From: Zobellia laminariae
GTDB taxonomy: Bacteria > Bacteroidota > Bacteroidia > Flavobacteriales > Flavobacteriaceae
Length of the DNA: 64,000 nt
Direction of reading: 5' to 3'
Assembly (NCBI RefSeq): GCF_009725995.1
Contig: NZ_RCNS01000001.1
Location: 1-64,000, forward strand
The notes under the pieces were generated by a model. It was not told where the DNA came from. It was given only the letters and a program-made list of their open reading frames with translations, and did not search any database. A program made the position numbers and the translations under genes. Numbering within the stretch: position 1 is the stretch's first letter; each line of letters starts with the position of its first letter. Below, in pieces: positions 8,679 to 18,435 of this stretch.

Positions 8679-10037
8679 ATGAAACGAACTTTTCTAAACT
8701 TAAAAACCTTTGCTACCATCATTCTAACAGCTGGTCTCATGACCGCTTGTAGCAGTGACGATACAGTACCTACACCAGAACCAGACACTGAAGAACCGGA
8801 TATAGCAGAACCAAAGGAACCAAGATGGATTACTGTTGCTGGAGCTAAAATGGGAGATAATCCTGGTGATGGTAATGGAGGAACTTTAATTTATTCTGTA
8901 ACCAGTGATGATGCCAAAGACCCTTCTGTATCTATAGAGCCGTTTGAAAATGGATTTATAGCTCCTTCTAACAGAACAGCTAGATTACAGTCTTCTGAAG
9001 ATGGAAATACTATTTTTAATATCAGCTACGCAGGAGATACTGGCGGAAACTATACCAAATATACCGTGGAAGGTGGGCACACTTTTACCCCAACAGGATC
9101 AGAAGTGAGTATTGCTCCTTATGTAGGTACAGCTCCACGATGGATAAAACTATTTGATGGTGACCAAACGGGTGCTGCAGTATATGTATTAACAGAAAAT
9201 GAGTTTGATGAAAACGACAAATACACTCGTACAGAAGCTACTATTGGCGTAGTAACTTTAGACCTAGTGAACTCTTCTATAAAAGAATTTCAAGAGCATA
9301 GTATTCCGTTAAGCGCTGAAGAGGAAACTAATGGCTATTACATTTCAAGAATTGATATGCCTACACTAAATGCGGCTGGCGATAAATTATATATAGGTGC
9401 ACGTTTAAGTAAAGCGAACCCCGATACTGCTGAAAGCGATAGTGATTATGAAATTTTAGGTTCTAAAACCATTGTTTTAGACTACCCTTCTCTACTTAAT
9501 CCTTCAGTAATTACTTCTACTGTAGGACATGGAAATACAAATGGATATCGAAGTATCAATGCTTTCCTTTATGAAGGAAGCGTTTATCAAGCGAACCAAA
9601 GTGATCCTGAAGGTTCTCATATTTTAAGAATTGGAGCTGATAATACATATGATGATTCTTACGAATTTAATTTAAATGATGCTTTAGGTGTAGAAGGTGC
9701 TTATATCCTTGCTTGGAGACCTGCCGCAAATGGCAAAGCGGTTATCGCTTATCGTCACGATGGATCCGCCGAAGGGGTAGCGGGAGCGCAAGGATTTTTC
9801 GCTTTAGCAGACTTGACCGCCAAAACAGCACAAAAAATTGATGCTATTCCTTATGATCCTGATTTCTATCTATTCCAATACCAAGGCTTTGTAGTTGATG
9901 GAACAGATATTTACCTTACCCAAGGCGCCGTAGGTCAAAACGGAAATATTTACGTGGTAGATACCGAAACAGGAGAAGTTACCAAAGGTGCGGAATTAGT
10001 AAACGTAGCGGGAAGTCACTTTATCGGTGCTTGGTAA
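8679..10037 (+). CDS. DUF4374 family lipoprotein
   Basis: 452-residue lipoprotein: basic N-terminus, hydrophobic stretch and lipobox LMTAC near residue 23, followed by an acidic SSDD...PEPDTEEP linker typical of surface-exposed flavobacterial lipoproteins. The remainder looks like the DUF4374 beta-propeller-like domain (repeated segments with GA.., LYIG, VYQAN, IYVVDT). DUF4374 genes are regularly found beside TonB receptors for iron in Bacteroidota; the biochemical role is unknown, and a surface ligand-capture protein is a reasonable guess. It lies 20 bp after the receptor gene. A hairpin follows it, so downstream expression may be attenuated. Confidence 0.82.
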   Translation: MKRTFLNLKTFATIILTAGLMTACSSDDTVPTPEPDTEEPDIAEPKEPRWITVAGAKMGDNPGDGNGGTLIYSVTSDDAKDPSVSIEPFENGFIAPSNRTARLQSSEDGNTIFNISYAGDTGGNYTKYTVEGGHTFTPTGSEVSIAPYVGTAPRWIKLFDGDQTGAAVYVLTENEFDENDKYTRTEATIGVVTLDLVNSSIKEFQEHSIPLSAEEETNGYYISRIDMPTLNAAGDKLYIGARLSKANPDTAESDSDYEILGSKTIVLDYPSLLNPSVITSTVGHGNTNGYRSINAFLYEGSVYQANQSDPEGSHILRIGADNTYDDSYEFNLNDALGVEGAYILAWRPAANGKAVIAYRHDGSAEGVAGAQGFFALADLTAKTAQKIDAIPYDPDFYLFQYQGFVVDGTDIYLTQGAVGQNGNIYVVDTETGEVTKGAELVNVAGSHFIGAW

Positions 10038-10063
10038 AGCTATAAAATATTAGCTTATACATG

Positions 10064-10096
10064 CCATTATCGGGCTTATGGCCCGGTAATGGTTTT
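10064..10096 (+). terminator. Partial terminator/attenuator within the uptake operon
   Basis: CCATTATCGGGC (10064-10075) pairs with GCCCGGTAATGG (10081-10092) with one wobble and a 5-nt loop, followed by only four T residues. It sits between the DUF4374 and ankyrin genes and probably lowers expression of the distal genes relative to receptor and lipoprotein. Confidence 0.6.
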
Positions 10097-10125
10097 AGCA
10101 ATTAAGAATCTCAATTTATAAGGAC

Positions 10126-11631
10126 ATGAAAAAAAATATCACTAGAACTTTTATCTTAGTTCTCAGCTTTGCACTTGTTTCTTTAAGTGCGATCGCCCAG
10201 CGAAATGCACCGAAAGATCCAAATCCTTTTTTAAATAAGGACTACTGGGAAGAACAACCAAGTATTAGTAGCATTCAAGCTACAATGAAAGATGGTCATT
10301 CGGTTACCCAAGCTAACAGAGGTGGATTTGACGCCACTACTTTTACCATTTTTAGTAAAAATCCTATCAGCACCATTGAGTTTTTAATGGCGCAGGGCAA
10401 CGATATAAATAAACGAACACACGATTCACGTACCTATGTTTTTTGGGCCGCATCTAGTGGCGATTTAGATCTTGCTAAATATTTGATAGATAAAGGTGCC
10501 AAATTAGACCTTGTTGATTCCCATGGATACGGACCTATATCTTTTACCGCTGCAACGGGTCAGCAAGATTTTGCCATCTATGATGCATTTATTACCGGTG
10601 GTTCCGATTTAAAAAAGGAGAAAGACCACCATGGCAAAAATGCCTTATTAGTGGCTATTGGAAGAGCTAAAGACTTAAAAATTGTAGATTATTTTATTGA
10701 GAAAGGTTTACCTCTTAATAGTGTAGATGACCACGGAAACGGGGCATTTCACTACGCTGCCCAAGGTGGAAACATTGCTATTCTTAAGGAATTGGTAGAA
10801 CGCGGTGTTTCAACGTCAAAGAATGAATCTACTGGAGAAAATACTATTTTCTTTGCAAGTAAAGGCAGAGATGCCTCTGCTGAACTTTTTAAGTATTTGG
10901 AAGGACTAGGGATAGATGCTAATATAACTACAAAGAAGGGTAAAAACCCTTTACATAATTTGGCTAGCTTGTCTAAAGATATTTCAATTTTTGAATATTT
11001 TAAAGCAAAAGGGGTTGATTCAAATGCAATAGATGAAGAAGGCAATACGTCTCTTTTGAATGCAGCTGGAAGAAATGAACTTAAGGTTGTAAAATACTTT
11101 GCCGAAAAATCTAATGATATTGACCATGCTGATAAAAAAGGGCAAACTGCATTGGCAATAGCGCTTCAAAACAATGGTGCAGATGTAGTGACTTACCTTA
11201 TATCCAAAGGAGCTAATGTAAATGCAAAAGATAACAAAGGCAACAATTTAGTTTCTTACCTTTTTGGTAGCCGAGGTAAACCACGTGATTTTGATGCCAA
11301 GGTTGTCGCATTACAGAATGCAGGTTTTGATTTTAAACAATTACAAGCTGATAACAGCAGTGTTTGGCATTTAGCGGTATCCAAAAACAATTTAGACTTG
11401 CTGAAAAAAGTAAGTGCGTTTGGTGCAGATATTAACGGTAAAGACAAAGATGGAAACACTCCATTGCATTACGCCGCCATGAAAACTGAAAATGCTGAAA
11501 TATTAAAGTATTTAATCACTAACGGAGCGGATCTTAAGTCTACTACCGAGTTTGGTGAAACTGCACACGATTTGGCCAGGGAGAATGAACTATTGGCTCA
11601 AAATAAGGTTAATCTTGAATTTTTAAACTAG
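10126..11631 (+). CDS. Exported ankyrin-repeat protein
   Basis: 501-residue protein with a clear signal peptide (KKNITRTFILVLSF, cleavage after AIAQ near residue 24). From about residue 75 to the end it is built of ankyrin repeats (for example GYGPISFTAATGQQ, GNGAFHYAAQGGN, GNTPLHYAAMKTEN), roughly a dozen units, with no other catalytic domain. Ankyrin arrays bind proteins, so a periplasmic scaffold or a protein that guards a redox enzyme is possible. It is the third gene of the TonB receptor operon and sits 6 bp before the DUF2271 gene. Its conserved partner is unknown. Confidence 0.85.
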   Translation: MKKNITRTFILVLSFALVSLSAIAQRNAPKDPNPFLNKDYWEEQPSISSIQATMKDGHSVTQANRGGFDATTFTIFSKNPISTIEFLMAQGNDINKRTHDSRTYVFWAASSGDLDLAKYLIDKGAKLDLVDSHGYGPISFTAATGQQDFAIYDAFITGGSDLKKEKDHHGKNALLVAIGRAKDLKIVDYFIEKGLPLNSVDDHGNGAFHYAAQGGNIAILKELVERGVSTSKNESTGENTIFFASKGRDASAELFKYLEGLGIDANITTKKGKNPLHNLASLSKDISIFEYFKAKGVDSNAIDEEGNTSLLNAAGRNELKVVKYFAEKSNDIDHADKKGQTALAIALQNNGADVVTYLISKGANVNAKDNKGNNLVSYLFGSRGKPRDFDAKVVALQNAGFDFKQLQADNSSVWHLAVSKNNLDLLKKVSAFGADINGKDKDGNTPLHYAAMKTENAEILKYLITNGADLKSTTEFGETAHDLARENELLAQNKVNLEFLN

Positions 11632-11637
11632 TATTCT

Positions 11638-12135
11638 ATGAAAAATATAATAGTAAAGACCGTTGGAGCGCTGTGTTTAACTTCTGCTATTTTCGTATTA
11701 TCTTCTTTTATAAAAGAACCTGAAGTAAGCTATAAATGTATGATTCAAATGACTAACTACACTGGCGAAAAAGCTTATGTAGTGGTTTCATTAATCAACC
11801 CTGAAGGGAAATATGAAAAAACACTTTACGTTCAAGGAGATGATAAAGAATGGTTTCCTGATTTAAAGGAATGGTGGAAATTTAGTGATGGTACTAAAGA
11901 AAACGTTGATGCCATTTCAGGTGCTACCATTGGCAACGGCGAAAGAAATATCATTTCTTTGGGTTTTAACGCTTCACATCTAGATGCGGGCTATAAAGTT
12001 CGTTTTGAATCTGCGGTGGAAAATCAAGAATATTATACAGTAGATGCGGAAATTGAACTGAATTCGGCTACCATAAAAGAGAAAGTAGACGGTAAAGGTT
12101 ATATCCGTTATATAAGAATGGTACCTAACAGATAG
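11638..12135 (+). CDS. DUF2271 family exported protein
   Basis: 165-residue protein with an N-terminal signal peptide or anchor (about residues 1-25). The mature part carries the DUF2271 pattern, including YVQGDDKEWFPDLKEWW near residues 61-77 and a DAISGAT segment near 90. DUF2271 proteins are small periplasmic proteins usually encoded next to PepSY-domain membrane proteins, as here (5 bp before the PepSY-reductase gene). They are thought to be part of the same redox or iron-release module; no activity is established. Confidence 0.8.
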   Translation: MKNIIVKTVGALCLTSAIFVLSSFIKEPEVSYKCMIQMTNYTGEKAYVVVSLINPEGKYEKTLYVQGDDKEWFPDLKEWWKFSDGTKENVDAISGATIGNGERNIISLGFNASHLDAGYKVRFESAVENQEYYTVDAEIELNSATIKEKVDGKGYIRYIRMVPNR

Positions 12136-12140
12136 TTTTT

Positions 12141-14336
12141 ATGATTGTATCGGTATGGAGGTATAGCCATTTACTATTTGCCATTGCCTCTTCTGTTTTT
12201 CTTTTGATTGCATCGATCACCGGTGTTATTCTAGCTGTAGAACCAATTTCCAACAAAATTAAACCCTACAGTATTTCCGGGGCCGATGAACTTTCTTTGG
12301 CGGAAACTCTAGAGCATATCAATACGAAATATGAAGAAGTACTGGCAATAACACGGGACCGGAATGGTTTTGTGAGTGCCACGGTTATCGTAGATGGAAA
12401 AAATGAAGAATTTTATATTGATCCCTTTACCGGTGATAAATTGGGGAACCTTATTCAAAAAAAGCCCCTTTTTCAATTTGCCACCAACCTCCACCGATCT
12501 CTCCTTCTAAAATCTACGGGGCGTTTTCTAATAGGATTCGCCTCGTTTTTACTAATTCTCATTAGCATTTCGGGTATTGTACTCATTGCTAAGAGGCAAG
12601 GCGGATACACACAGTTCTTTGCACCCGTTGTCCGTGAGAATTTTTCCCAATACAATCATGTTGTATACGCTAGATTTTCCTTAATTCCACTATTAGTATT
12701 AGCAATTACAGGCGTATACCTTTCTTTACTTCGTTTTGATATTATTTCGGATTCTCAAGTATCATTACAAGTAGATTTTGATTCCATTCAGGAAGAACCT
12801 TTTAAAGAATACACGGAGTTTGACTTTTTTAAAAATACACCACTTTCCGAACTACGTGAGCTTGAATATCCTTTTTCTGAATTTGTTGAGGATTATTACA
12901 TCATCCGTTTAAGGGATAGAGAACTATATCTGAACCAAGTTACCGGAGATGTCCTTGCCGAAGGAAAATATCCTACAGTACAGGTCATGTCTTCATGGGC
13001 TACTGTATTGCACACCGGTGAAGGAAGTATTTTATGGTCAATCGTACTCGGTTTGGGAAGTTTAGCAATTCCCTTTCTAACCGTTACCGGTTTTATCGTA
13101 TATTTTAAAAGACCTAAAACCAAGATTAAAAATGAGCATTCTAAAAATGAAAGTGACTATGTGATTTTGGTAGGTACCGAAGGTGGTACTACGCTTCAAT
13201 TTGCTCAAGAGTTACACAAACAGCTTTTACTATCGGGCAAAAAAAGTCATCTGGCACTAATGAACCAATACGACCATTTCAATAAAATGGAACATTTAGT
13301 GGTCATTACGGCTACCTACGGACAAGGAGAAGCTCCAGCATCTGCAGAGAAATTTATACAATTGGTCAAAAAAAATCAGCAGAAACAAGCATTTGATTTT
13401 AGCGTAGTAGGTTTTGGCTCTACGGCCTACCCAAATTTCTGTCATTTTGCGTACGAAACTCATGAGGCCTTAAAAGCCTCAAATAATAGTTTTGCTTTAG
13501 AAGAAGTCTTTACGGTTAACGACCAATCTTTTGAGTCCTTCAACAATTGGTGTTCGGTCTGGTCCGAAAAAATGGGGTTACCTATTCATCTGGAAAAACG
13601 TAAACTGCTTACCAGTTCAAAACCTGCATCAACTTTTAAAGTTATTCATAAAGCGGAACTACCCGAAGACGACACCTTCCTTTTGAGTCTTAAAAACCTG
13701 AATGGGTCCAAACCCGTTTCAGGCGATTTACTATCGGTCGTACCAGCCAAAGGGGAGCGTGAACGCTTATATTCCATTGGCAAAGTGAATACGGATACAC
13801 TTTTAATCAGCATCCGAAGACACGAAAAAGGATTATGTTCCAACTATTTACATCAACTGGAACACAACGAAAAACTTACTGCCACGGTAGTAAACAACCG
13901 AAATTTCCACTTTCCGAAGTACTCTAAGAAAACGATATTTATAGCTACAGGAACAGGTATTGGTCCTTTTTTGGGAATGATACAGGAGAATATAAAAAGA
14001 AAAGAAATTCACTTGTATTGGGGCGCGCGAACCAAAGATGCGTTCAACCTTTATAAAGATTACATTGAAACGGCACTACAAGAAGGTAAATTGACCGATT
14101 TTAAAACCGCCTACTCTCGCCAACAATCTGAAAAAATATACGTGCAGCACTTAATTCAACGAGACAAAGAACTGTTTTTAGAAGTTCTAAAAAAGAAGGG
14201 GTGTATTGTGATTTGTGGATCCATTGCTATGCAAAAAGAAGTTTTACAAGAACTACAGCAGCTCAGTAGCAAATACCTTGGTAAGGACTTAAGTTACTAT
14301 CAAAACCGAAGACAGATAAAGATGGATTGTTATTAA
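12141..14336 (+). CDS. PepSY membrane / flavodoxin / NADPH-flavin reductase fusion
   Basis: 731-residue inner-membrane electron-transfer protein. Residues 1-330 are a PepSY-associated transmembrane region: four helices at about 8-32, 128-150, 172-195 and 290-315, with PepSY segments facing the periplasm. Residues ~342-480 are a flavodoxin domain (VGTEGGTT, TATYGQGEAP). From ~500 there is an FAD/NADPH sulfite-reductase-type module (RLYSIGK, GTGIGPFLGM, YWGAR), ending in the NRRQIKMDCY tail seen in such reductases. It should pass electrons from NADPH through FAD and FMN across the membrane, probably to reduce ferric siderophore delivered by the upstream receptor. Reaction assigned from domains; substrate inferred. 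Confidence 0.88.
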   Translation: MIVSVWRYSHLLFAIASSVFLLIASITGVILAVEPISNKIKPYSISGADELSLAETLEHINTKYEEVLAITRDRNGFVSATVIVDGKNEEFYIDPFTGDKLGNLIQKKPLFQFATNLHRSLLLKSTGRFLIGFASFLLILISISGIVLIAKRQGGYTQFFAPVVRENFSQYNHVVYARFSLIPLLVLAITGVYLSLLRFDIISDSQVSLQVDFDSIQEEPFKEYTEFDFFKNTPLSELRELEYPFSEFVEDYYIIRLRDRELYLNQVTGDVLAEGKYPTVQVMSSWATVLHTGEGSILWSIVLGLGSLAIPFLTVTGFIVYFKRPKTKIKNEHSKNESDYVILVGTEGGTTLQFAQELHKQLLLSGKKSHLALMNQYDHFNKMEHLVVITATYGQGEAPASAEKFIQLVKKNQQKQAFDFSVVGFGSTAYPNFCHFAYETHEALKASNNSFALEEVFTVNDQSFESFNNWCSVWSEKMGLPIHLEKRKLLTSSKPASTFKVIHKAELPEDDTFLLSLKNLNGSKPVSGDLLSVVPAKGERERLYSIGKVNTDTLLISIRRHEKGLCSNYLHQLEHNEKLTATVVNNRNFHFPKYSKKTIFIATGTGIGPFLGMIQENIKRKEIHLYWGARTKDAFNLYKDYIETALQEGKLTDFKTAYSRQQSEKIYVQHLIQRDKELFLEVLKKKGCIVICGSIAMQKEVLQELQQLSSKYLGKDLSYYQNRRQIKMDCY

Positions 14337-14358
14337 ACCAATGACATTAAAACTCTAT

Positions 14359-15624
14359 TTACGTCTTCTGCTTCTTCTTTCTGGCGGCAGGAAATAGCAC
14401 ATTATTTAATATTAAACGATATCCAGGAGAATTGGGATGCAGCTCCAGTTCCGTTTTTGGGTCCCCTACTCTATGCTGGTAATCTTCTGGGTCGTGCCCT
14501 CCATAGAAAGTAAAAAAACCTTTACCTTTAACTCCGTGAATATATCGCGCTTCACCATTCAGTTTATTTTCTCCTAAAACCATTACCGTTGGCTTTACTT
14601 CATCTCTATTAAAAGCAGTGGTTTGCCCCATGAAACCCTTTACCAATGCAGTATGATTTTGACAAAGCATAGTAGGTACAGCATCCCATTTAGCAGAAAA
14701 ATCCATTAACGAAAAATAGTCGGACTCTTTGGGTACGTTACCGCGCTTACTGGTCATATCAATTGAAGAGAATTCATATTTAAGCGGATTTCTTTCCAAG
14801 GTGAAATCAGTGAATGCAAAAGTCTTGCTATAGTTTAACTTACTCTGGTAGTTTGCATCAGAAGGGTCATTATCAAACATTGGTTCGCAAATATCAACCC
14901 CCTCAGCGGAAAGTGCTATATCAAAACTATCTGTAGCAGAACACATGGCGAACATAAAACCACCACCAATAACATATTTTCGTATTTTTTGAGCTACCGC
15001 TCCTTTCTCTTCCGATACTTTTGAAAATCCATGCTCACTAGCCAATGCTTCAGCAGATTGTTTTTGTTCAATGTACCACGGTGCTGCTCTATAAGCTCCA
15101 TAAAATTTACCATATTGGCCCGTGAAATCTTCGTGATGCAAATGCAACCAATCATAAAGCGCTAGTTTATCTCCTAGAACTTCTTCATCATAAATGGTTA
15201 CATAAGGAATCTCCGCATAAGTCAAAACCATAGTTACGGCATCATCCCAAGGTTGATTTCCTTTTGGAGAATAAACGGCAATTTTAGGTGCTTTTTCAAG
15301 AATTACTGCATCTTGATTTTTAGAAGGACTACTGATGTCCGTTAAAATACTTTGAGTTTGACTATCGGATAAAATTTCGAAGGAAACTCCGCGTATCTGA
15401 CATTCTTTACGAATGACATCTCCATCAGGAAGTAAAAAAGAACCGCCTCTATAATTTAGAAGCCACTGTACTTTTTGTTGTTTGCTTAAAACCCAATAGG
15501 TAATTCCGTAAGCTTTCAGATGATCCTTCTGCCCGTCCACATCCATAGGAATTAAAATGGAAGATGCGCAAACTTGCAAAACACCAATAAAGATGAAAAG
15601 AGTTGATAAAAGTGATTTCATCAT
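14359..15624 (-). CDS. Secreted protein usually labelled 'asparagine synthetase B' in Bacteroidota
   Basis: 421-residue protein with a signal peptide (about residues 1-20). The mature N-terminus has SILIPMD, then LKAYGITYWVL and NYRGGSFLLPDG. I recognise it as the conserved flavobacterial family commonly annotated asparagine synthetase B. However, it has no N-terminal Cys glutaminase site and no ATP-pyrophosphatase SGGxDS loop, and it is exported, so that name is probably wrong. A later segment (residues ~100-260) with KIAVYSP, YDWLHLHHEDFTG and GGGFMFAMCSATD looks like a periplasmic glutamine-amidotransferase-like fold. It is followed at the C-terminus by GKGFFTFYGGHDPEDYQHRVGD. Function unknown. 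It sits downstream of dnaB. Confidence 0.7.
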   Translation of the reverse strand: MMKSLLSTLFIFIGVLQVCASSILIPMDVDGQKDHLKAYGITYWVLSKQQKVQWLLNYRGGSFLLPDGDVIRKECQIRGVSFEILSDSQTQSILTDISSPSKNQDAVILEKAPKIAVYSPKGNQPWDDAVTMVLTYAEIPYVTIYDEEVLGDKLALYDWLHLHHEDFTGQYGKFYGAYRAAPWYIEQKQSAEALASEHGFSKVSEEKGAVAQKIRKYVIGGGFMFAMCSATDSFDIALSAEGVDICEPMFDNDPSDANYQSKLNYSKTFAFTDFTLERNPLKYEFSSIDMTSKRGNVPKESDYFSLMDFSAKWDAVPTMLCQNHTALVKGFMGQTTAFNRDEVKPTVMVLGENKLNGEARYIHGVKGKGFFTFYGGHDPEDYQHRVGDPKTELELHPNSPGYRLILNNVLFPAARKKKQKT

Positions 15625-15734
15625 ATGTATAGCTCTTTGATTTTCTCTAAAGATACTTGAAAAAGTGCGCTTTTTATGGCGGCCAAAGTTAAAGCTATTA
15701 GAAAACTACCTGATTTTTTTGATATACCCTTCCA

Positions 15735-17282
15735 TTAAAATGGCACATCATTATCCTCATCTGCATTCAAATCATTCATAGAGCTACCAAAAGCTTGGTT
15801 AGCATCCGGTAGATTTTTCGTAATAAACGGATTATCCTCGTTCTCGTTCATTTTAGACTGAAACTCAAATGGAGAATCAAAATCATCCAAGTTATCAAAC
15901 TTACCAAGGTTACCGATAAACTTCAGACGAATGTTCTCAAGACCACCGTTACGGTGTTTTGCAACAATAAACTCTGCCTGACCCTGTGTTGGGCTTCGTT
16001 CTTCATCATCCCATTCATCAATTTTATAATATTCAGGACGGAAAATAAACGATACAATATCCGCATCCTGCTCAATCGCACCAGATTCACGTAAATCTGA
16101 AAGCAATGGTCTTTTACTTCCTCCACGCGTCTCTACCGCACGAGATAACTGGGATAAAGCAATTACCGGTATATTCAATTCTTTTGCCAGTGCCTTAAGG
16201 TTTCGCGAAATAGTAGAAATCTCCTGTTCACGGTTTCCCCCTTTACTAGTACCACCGGCGGTCATTAACTGTAAGTAGTCAATAATTATAATCTTAATAT
16301 TATGTTGTGAAGCTAAACGTCTAGCCTTTGCACGTAAATCAAAAATGGATAACGACGGGGTATCATCAATAAACAAAGGTGCCTTTTCTAACGCTTTTAC
16401 TTTTACGTTTAATTGCTCCCACTCGTGTTTTTCTAATTTACCAGTTCTCAGCTTTTCAGATGATAGACCGGTTTCAGAAGAAATTAGACGGGTTATTAAC
16501 TGCACGGAAGACATCTCACAAGAAAAGAACGCTACACCTTGACCACCATCTACGGCAATATTCCTTGCCATAGATAAAGTTAAGGCCGTTTTACCCATAC
16601 CAGGACGTGCTGCTACAATAATTAAATCACTAGGCTGCCATCCAGAAGTTAGCTTATCTAGTTTATCAAAGCCGGTAGCAATACCGCTCATCCCCTCTTT
16701 GTTGGAAATTTCTTCAATCTTTTTCTTAGCCTGAATCACAAGATCCATGGCTGTTTCCGCGGACCGTTTTAAGTTACCTTGTGTAACATCGTAAAGTTTA
16801 GACTCTGCACTATCCAAAAGGTCAAAAACGTCTGTAGATTCATCATAAGCCTCTTCAATAATCTCATTTGAGATTTTAATTAAGCTTCTTTGAATGTACT
16901 TCTGAAGTATAATACGTGCGTGAAACTCAATATGCGCCGAAGAAGCTACTTTTTGAGTCAATTTAATAAGGTAAAAATCACCTCCAATAGTATCTAACCG
17001 TCCGTCTCTCTTTAATTGAGAAGAAACCGTTAATAAATCTACCGGTTCTGAACTTTCGAACAGTTTAAAAATAGCCTCGTAGATGTGGCGGTGGGCATCC
17101 TTATAGAAAACATCCGGGTGCAGGATATCTATTACTTCATCCACACCTTTCTTATCTATCATCATTGCACCAAGAACAACCTCCTCTAAATCAACAGATT
17201 GCGGCGGTATTTTACCACGCTCTAAATTGATTAGGGTAGATTTATCTATTTTTCGGGCAACGACCGGATTAATTTTTTCCAT
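15735..17282 (-). CDS. dnaB: Replicative DNA helicase
   Basis: 515-residue hexameric 5'-3' helicase of the replication fork. The N-terminal domain spans about residues 25-125 (PPQSVDLEEVVLGAMM). The RecA-like motor starts near residue 200. Walker A is RPGMGKT near residue 228, the Walker B region is IIIDYLQLM, and LSQLSRAVE and RESGAIEQDAD follow. The C-terminus is acidic (ADEDNDVPF), a common Bacteroidota tail. The length is normal and no intein is present. It is transcribed leftward with the secreted protein gene 110 bp downstream. Confidence 0.97.
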   Translation of the reverse strand: MEKINPVVARKIDKSTLINLERGKIPPQSVDLEEVVLGAMMIDKKGVDEVIDILHPDVFYKDAHRHIYEAIFKLFESSEPVDLLTVSSQLKRDGRLDTIGGDFYLIKLTQKVASSAHIEFHARIILQKYIQRSLIKISNEIIEEAYDESTDVFDLLDSAESKLYDVTQGNLKRSAETAMDLVIQAKKKIEEISNKEGMSGIATGFDKLDKLTSGWQPSDLIIVAARPGMGKTALTLSMARNIAVDGGQGVAFFSCEMSSVQLITRLISSETGLSSEKLRTGKLEKHEWEQLNVKVKALEKAPLFIDDTPSLSIFDLRAKARRLASQHNIKIIIIDYLQLMTAGGTSKGGNREQEISTISRNLKALAKELNIPVIALSQLSRAVETRGGSKRPLLSDLRESGAIEQDADIVSFIFRPEYYKIDEWDDEERSPTQGQAEFIVAKHRNGGLENIRLKFIGNLGKFDNLDDFDSPFEFQSKMNENEDNPFITKNLPDANQAFGSSMNDLNADEDNDVPF

Positions 17283-17380
17283 TTCACGAAATTATGCAAT
17301 TAACTAAAAAATAAAGCGAAGTATAGTTAACAGGTAATGAACATTACCCTGTTAATAAGTTACGATTTTATGTTGATAAC

Positions 17381-17413
17381 AAAAAAATCTGAGGAAAGTC
17401 TTCCTCAGATTTT
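17381..17413 (-). terminator. accA terminator
   Basis: A perfect 13-bp stem: AAAATCTGAGGAA (17384-17396) pairs with TTCCTCAGATTTT (17401-17413) over an AGTC loop. On the minus strand it is followed by a T7 tract. It lies directly after the accA stop and upstream of dnaB. Confidence 0.9.
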
Positions 17414-17436
17414 GGTCAGCTTGTTAAAAGCGTCCG

Positions 17437-18390
17437 TTAACCGTTAAAAACACCCATTTGGGCGTATTTATCCATTCTTATTTTTACTAATTCCTTTGGG
17501 GATAACTTTTCTAAAGCTTCAAATTGAGTAGTAATTTTATTTTTTACCACCTCAAAGGTCTTTTCCCGATTTGCATGCGCTCCACCTGCTGGTTCACGTA
17601 CAATTTCATCGATTAGTTTTAATTTTTTCATATCCGTAGCAGTCAGTTTTAATGCTTCTGCAGCTACTTCTTTGTATTCCCAGCTTCTCCAAAGAATTGA
17701 AGAACAAGATTCTGGTGATATTACGGAATACCATGTATTCTCTAACATCAATACCTTATCACCAACACCTATACCTAAAGCTCCACCAGAAGCTCCTTCT
17801 CCTATAATCACAACAATTATTGGCACTTTAAGGCGAGTCATTTCTAAAATATTACGGGCAATTGCCTCTCCTTGGCCTCTTTCTTCTGCCTCAATACCAG
17901 CTGCACCACCAGGAGTGTCAATGAAACATACTACAGGAATATTAAACTTCTCCGCAGATTTCATTAAGCGCAATGCTTTTCGATAACCTTCAGGGTTGGC
18001 CATACCAAAATTACGGTATTGCCTTGTTTTTGTATTGTACCCTTTTTGTTGTCCGATGAACATATAACTCTGGTCACCAATTTTACCAAGACCACCAATC
18101 ATGGCTTTGTCATCCTTCACATTTCTATCTCCGTGAAGTTCTAGAAAGGTATCGCCACATATAGCATTGATATAATCTAAAGTATATGGTCTATTAGGAT
18201 GTCTAGATAACTGTACCCGTTGCCAAGCAGTAAGATTTTTGTAGATGTCTTTTCTGGTATCGGCTAATTTTTTTTCAATCTGTTTACAGGTCTCCGATAC
18301 ATCTACATCGCTTTCTTCTCCAATAATCATGCATTTATCCAGCTGGTCTTCAAGCTCTTTTATCGGGAGTTCAAAATCGAGATATTCCAT
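17437..18390 (-). CDS. accA: Acetyl-CoA carboxylase carboxyltransferase subunit alpha
   Basis: 317-residue subunit that, with AccD, transfers the carboxyl group from biotin-AccB to acetyl-CoA, giving malonyl-CoA for fatty-acid synthesis. Family marks: [14 protein letters not shown] start, [17 protein letters not shown] region ([10 protein letters not shown]), [30 protein letters not shown] and [11 protein letters not shown]. The length matches the family. A -7 element TATATTTG lies on the minus strand at 18417-18424, just upstream, so it has its own promoter although the EamA gene is only 45 bp away. Confidence 0.97.
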   Translation of the reverse strand: MEYLDFELPIKELEDQLDKCMIIGEESDVDVSETCKQIEKKLADTRKDIYKNLTAWQRVQLSRHPNRPYTLDYINAICGDTFLELHGDRNVKDDKAMIGGLGKIGDQSYMFIGQQKGYNTKTRQYRNFGMANPEGYRKALRLMKSAEKFNIPVVCFIDTPGGAAGIEAEERGQGEAIARNILEMTRLKVPIIVVIIGEGASGGALGIGVGDKVLMLENTWYSVISPESCSSILWRSWEYKEVAAEALKLTATDMKKLKLIDEIVREPAGGAHANREKTFEVVKNKITTQFEALEKLSPKELVKIRMDKYAQMGVFNG

Positions 18391-18435
18391 TAGTGTAATA
18401 GGTTTAGTTTGATGGGCAAATATAGAACTTTAAGC

